38,246 nt of DNA. Source: a virus. The number at the start of each line of letters is the position of its first letter. Position 1 is the stretch's first letter. The position numbers and the translations under genes were made by a program. Positions 36,441-38,246 of this stretch are shown one piece after another. The stretch spans positions 1 through 38,246 of IMG/VR virus record IMGVR_UViG_3300030451_003770; one strand, given 5' to 3'. A model generated the notes under the pieces. That model did no database searches and had not been told where the DNA came from. It worked only from the letters and a program-made list of their open reading frames with translations.

Positions 36441-38246
36441 CACAGATCCCAATGTTTCAACCACCTAGTGAATGGACACCACCACAAAATATTCCTGATT
36501 TAAGCCAGGCAAAAGAAATAGCTATTGATCTAGAAACAAATGATATCGGAATTAACACAGGTATTGGATCTGGTTGGCCTGTTAAAAAAGGATATGTTGC
36601 AGGCGTTGCTATATCTGTTGAAGGTTGGTCTGGTTACTTTCCTTTACGACATGAGGGTGGTGGCAACTTTGATGAAAAAATATTTGCAGGACAATTAAAA
36701 AAGATTTTAGAATTACCTTGCGATAAAATTTTTCATAATGCCATGTATGATGTTGGTTGGTTAAGTTCTATGGGTTTGAAAGTTCATGGTCGTATTATTG
36801 ACACCATGATCGCAGCTCCTATTGTTGATGAAAATAGATTTAAATATGCATTAAATGAACTTGGTAAACATTATTTAGGTGAAACTAAAAATGAAACATT
36901 ATTATACGAAGCGGCAAAAAGTTGGGGTGTAGATGCAAAAGCTGAAATGTGGAAGTTACCGCCAATGTATGTTGGCCCTTACGCAGAAAAAGATACAGAT
37001 CTTACATTAAAGTTGTGGGGTTATTTTAAAACAGAACTCATTAAACAAGATCTAATGAGTATTTTTGATTTAGAAACCAAATTATTTCCTATACTATTTG
37101 AAATGAAAAAGAAGGGGGTACGCATTGACCTTGATGAAGCCGAGAGAACTAAAAAATTATTTGCTAAACGAGAAAAAGAAATACTTGATAAAATCTTTAA
37201 AGACACAAAAGTTGCAGTGGATATATGGGCAGCAGCTTCTGTGGCAAAAGCTTTTGATGCAAAGAACATTAAGTATGAGCGCACTGAAAAGTCTGGTCAG
37301 CCTAAGTTTGATAAAAACTTCCTTACAACTCACCCTAGTGATCTTGCTAAGATGGTTGTTGAAGCTAGAGAGATTAATAAAGCCAGAACCACGTTCATCG
37401 ATACGATCCTCAAGCATACGCACCGTGGGAGGATTCACGCAGAGATTCACCAGATGCGATCCGACCAAGGAGGGACAGTAACAGGCAGGTTCAGTTATAG
37501 TAATCCTAACTTACAGCAAATACCTGCGAGAAATAATGTTATTGGTCCTAAGATAAGAAGTTTATTTATACCTGAAGAGGGTTGCAAGTGGGGTACTTTT
37601 GATTACTCGCAACAAGAACCACGTATCACGGTACATTTTGCTAAATTAACTAATGGTGGTTTACCTGGATCAGATACCGTCATAGACGCTTATGAGAACG
37701 AAGATGCAGATTTCCATCAGATAGTAGCCGACATGGCTGGAATTGATCGTAAGACAGCAAAAACGATTAATTTAGGCATGATGTATGGTATGGGTAAGGG
37801 TAAACTTGGTTCAGAATTAGGTTTAGATGAAGAAGATACTGCAGATCTATGGAAACAGTATCATAAACGTGTACCTTTTGTAAAAGAATTAGCAGATAAA
37901 GTATCGGCCCGTGCACAAGATGTTGGCTATATTAGAACATTACTTGGTAGAAAATGTCGATTTGATTTATGGGAGCCAAATTTATTTGGTGTTAATAAAC
38001 CATTACCTCATGTTGAAGCAATGCGTGCACATGGAAAAAATATTAGAAGAGCCTTTACGTACAAAGCATTGAATAGATTAATTCAAGGTTCGGCTGCCGA
38101 TCAAACAAAACAAGCTATGATAGACTTGTATGAGGAAGGTTTTCTTCCTCATATCCAGGTTCATGATGAATTGAATCTCTCTGTTGAAAATCCCGATCAG
38201 TACTCGGTTATACAGACAGTAATGGAAAACTGCGTGTCGCTCAAGG
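36437..38246 (+). CDS. polA: DNA polymerase, family A with 3'-5' exonuclease (3'-truncated)
   Basis: About 603 residues are present and the frame runs off the end of the window. Exonuclease motifs: Exo I IAIDLETND (Asp31, Glu33), Exo II FHNAMYDVGWL and Exo III YAEKDTDLTLKL, so proofreading should be intact. There is no 5'-nuclease domain. Polymerase motifs: TGRFSYSNPNLQQIPAR, motif A FDYSQQEPRI (Asp389), motif B RKTAKTINLGMMYG, then LIQGSAADQTKQAM and motif C IQVHDELNLS (His576, Asp577). The residue aligned with E. coli Pol I Phe762 is Leu446. I checked that motifs Exo I, A and C are in one frame. It is the phage replicative polymerase, ATGA-coupled to the small basic gene before it. Confidence 0.95.
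   Translation, partial: MTQIPMFQPPSEWTPPQNIPDLSQAKEIAIDLETNDIGINTGIGSGWPVKKGYVAGVAISVEGWSGYFPLRHEGGGNFDEKIFAGQLKKILELPCDKIFHNAMYDVGWLSSMGLKVHGRIIDTMIAAPIVDENRFKYALNELGKHYLGETKNETLLYEAAKSWGVDAKAEMWKLPPMYVGPYAEKDTDLTLKLWGYFKTELIKQDLMSIFDLETKLFPILFEMKKKGVRIDLDEAERTKKLFAKREKEILDKIFKDTKVAVDIWAAASVAKAFDAKNIKYERTEKSGQPKFDKNFLTTHPSDLAKMVVEAREINKARTTFIDTILKHTHRGRIHAEIHQMRSDQGGTVTGRFSYSNPNLQQIPARNNVIGPKIRSLFIPEEGCKWGTFDYSQQEPRITVHFAKLTNGGLPGSDTVIDAYENEDADFHQIVADMAGIDRKTAKTINLGMMYGMGKGKLGSELGLDEEDTADLWKQYHKRVPFVKELADKVSARAQDVGYIRTLLGRKCRFDLWEPNLFGVNKPLPHVEAMRAHGKNIRRAFTYKALNRLIQGSAADQTKQAMIDLYEEGFLPHIQVHDELNLSVENPDQYSVIQTVMENCVSLK

Noticed and set aside
37125-37481. A second forward frame and a reverse frame inside the polymerase gene
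   Set aside because: The polymerase motifs on both sides lie in one continuous frame; these frames have no motif or ribosome-binding site and overlap it completely.

Overview
The window is a stretch of a tailed bacteriophage genome. It is AT-rich (about one third G+C by eye) and densely packed: most genes overlap by 1-8 bases (TAATG or ATGA junctions), there are no tRNA or rRNA genes, and almost no non-coding DNA. The P22-like connector and nozzle proteins, the large internal virion proteins, and the absence of any sheath or tape-measure gene point to a podovirus. The low G+C, the set of small Lys-rich proteins and the fibre proteins resemble uncultured marine phages and pelagiphages. A SAR11-type marine host is therefore my inference, not a demonstrated fact. 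Both ends are cut: the first gene is probably 5'-truncated and the last (DNA polymerase) is 3'-truncated. Terminase, portal, capsid, endolysin and integrase are not in the window.

Layout. (1) 2-3273: an acidic Glu/Met-rich protein, a membrane-anchored coiled-coil protein, and a run of small, strongly basic proteins. (2) 3273-5920: head-tail connector proteins and two small virion proteins. (3) 5917-16170: the main feature, three tandem copies of a three-gene fibre module. Each module has an IPT/TIG + Ig-like protein, a LamG/SPRY lectin-like protein and a third fibre protein. The middle module's third gene carries an extra cupredoxin-like domain with a complete apparent type-1 copper ligand set. 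(4) 16174-18741: further fibre proteins (repeat protein, adhesin base, short fibre piece, Gly-rich tip). (5) 18741-21316: a P22 gp10-like tail nozzle protein and three small proteins, one with a zinc ribbon. (6) 21317-21855: two small minus-strand genes with a good sigma70-type promoter, placed inside the virion operon like a moron. (7) 21955-29579: internal/ejection proteins, one with in-frame 44-45 residue tandem repeats. (8) 29582-30089: a holin-like membrane protein and a PD-(D/E)XK nuclease. (9) 30070-31503, minus strand: an SNF2-type helicase. (10) 31585-38246: the replication genes. These are two conserved small proteins, a putative ssDNA-binding protein, a rho-independent terminator, an AEP-type primase, a UvrD-like SF1 helicase, a small basic protein and a family A DNA polymerase with 3'-5' exonuclease.

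How it works together. The forward virion genes build the connector, nozzle, a large set of carbohydrate-binding-like fibres and the ejected internal proteins. The replication block supplies a primase, helicases, a nuclease and a polymerase, but no T7-type primase-helicase fusion within the window. Function calls rest on motifs read by eye and recalled family resemblance; no database search was run.
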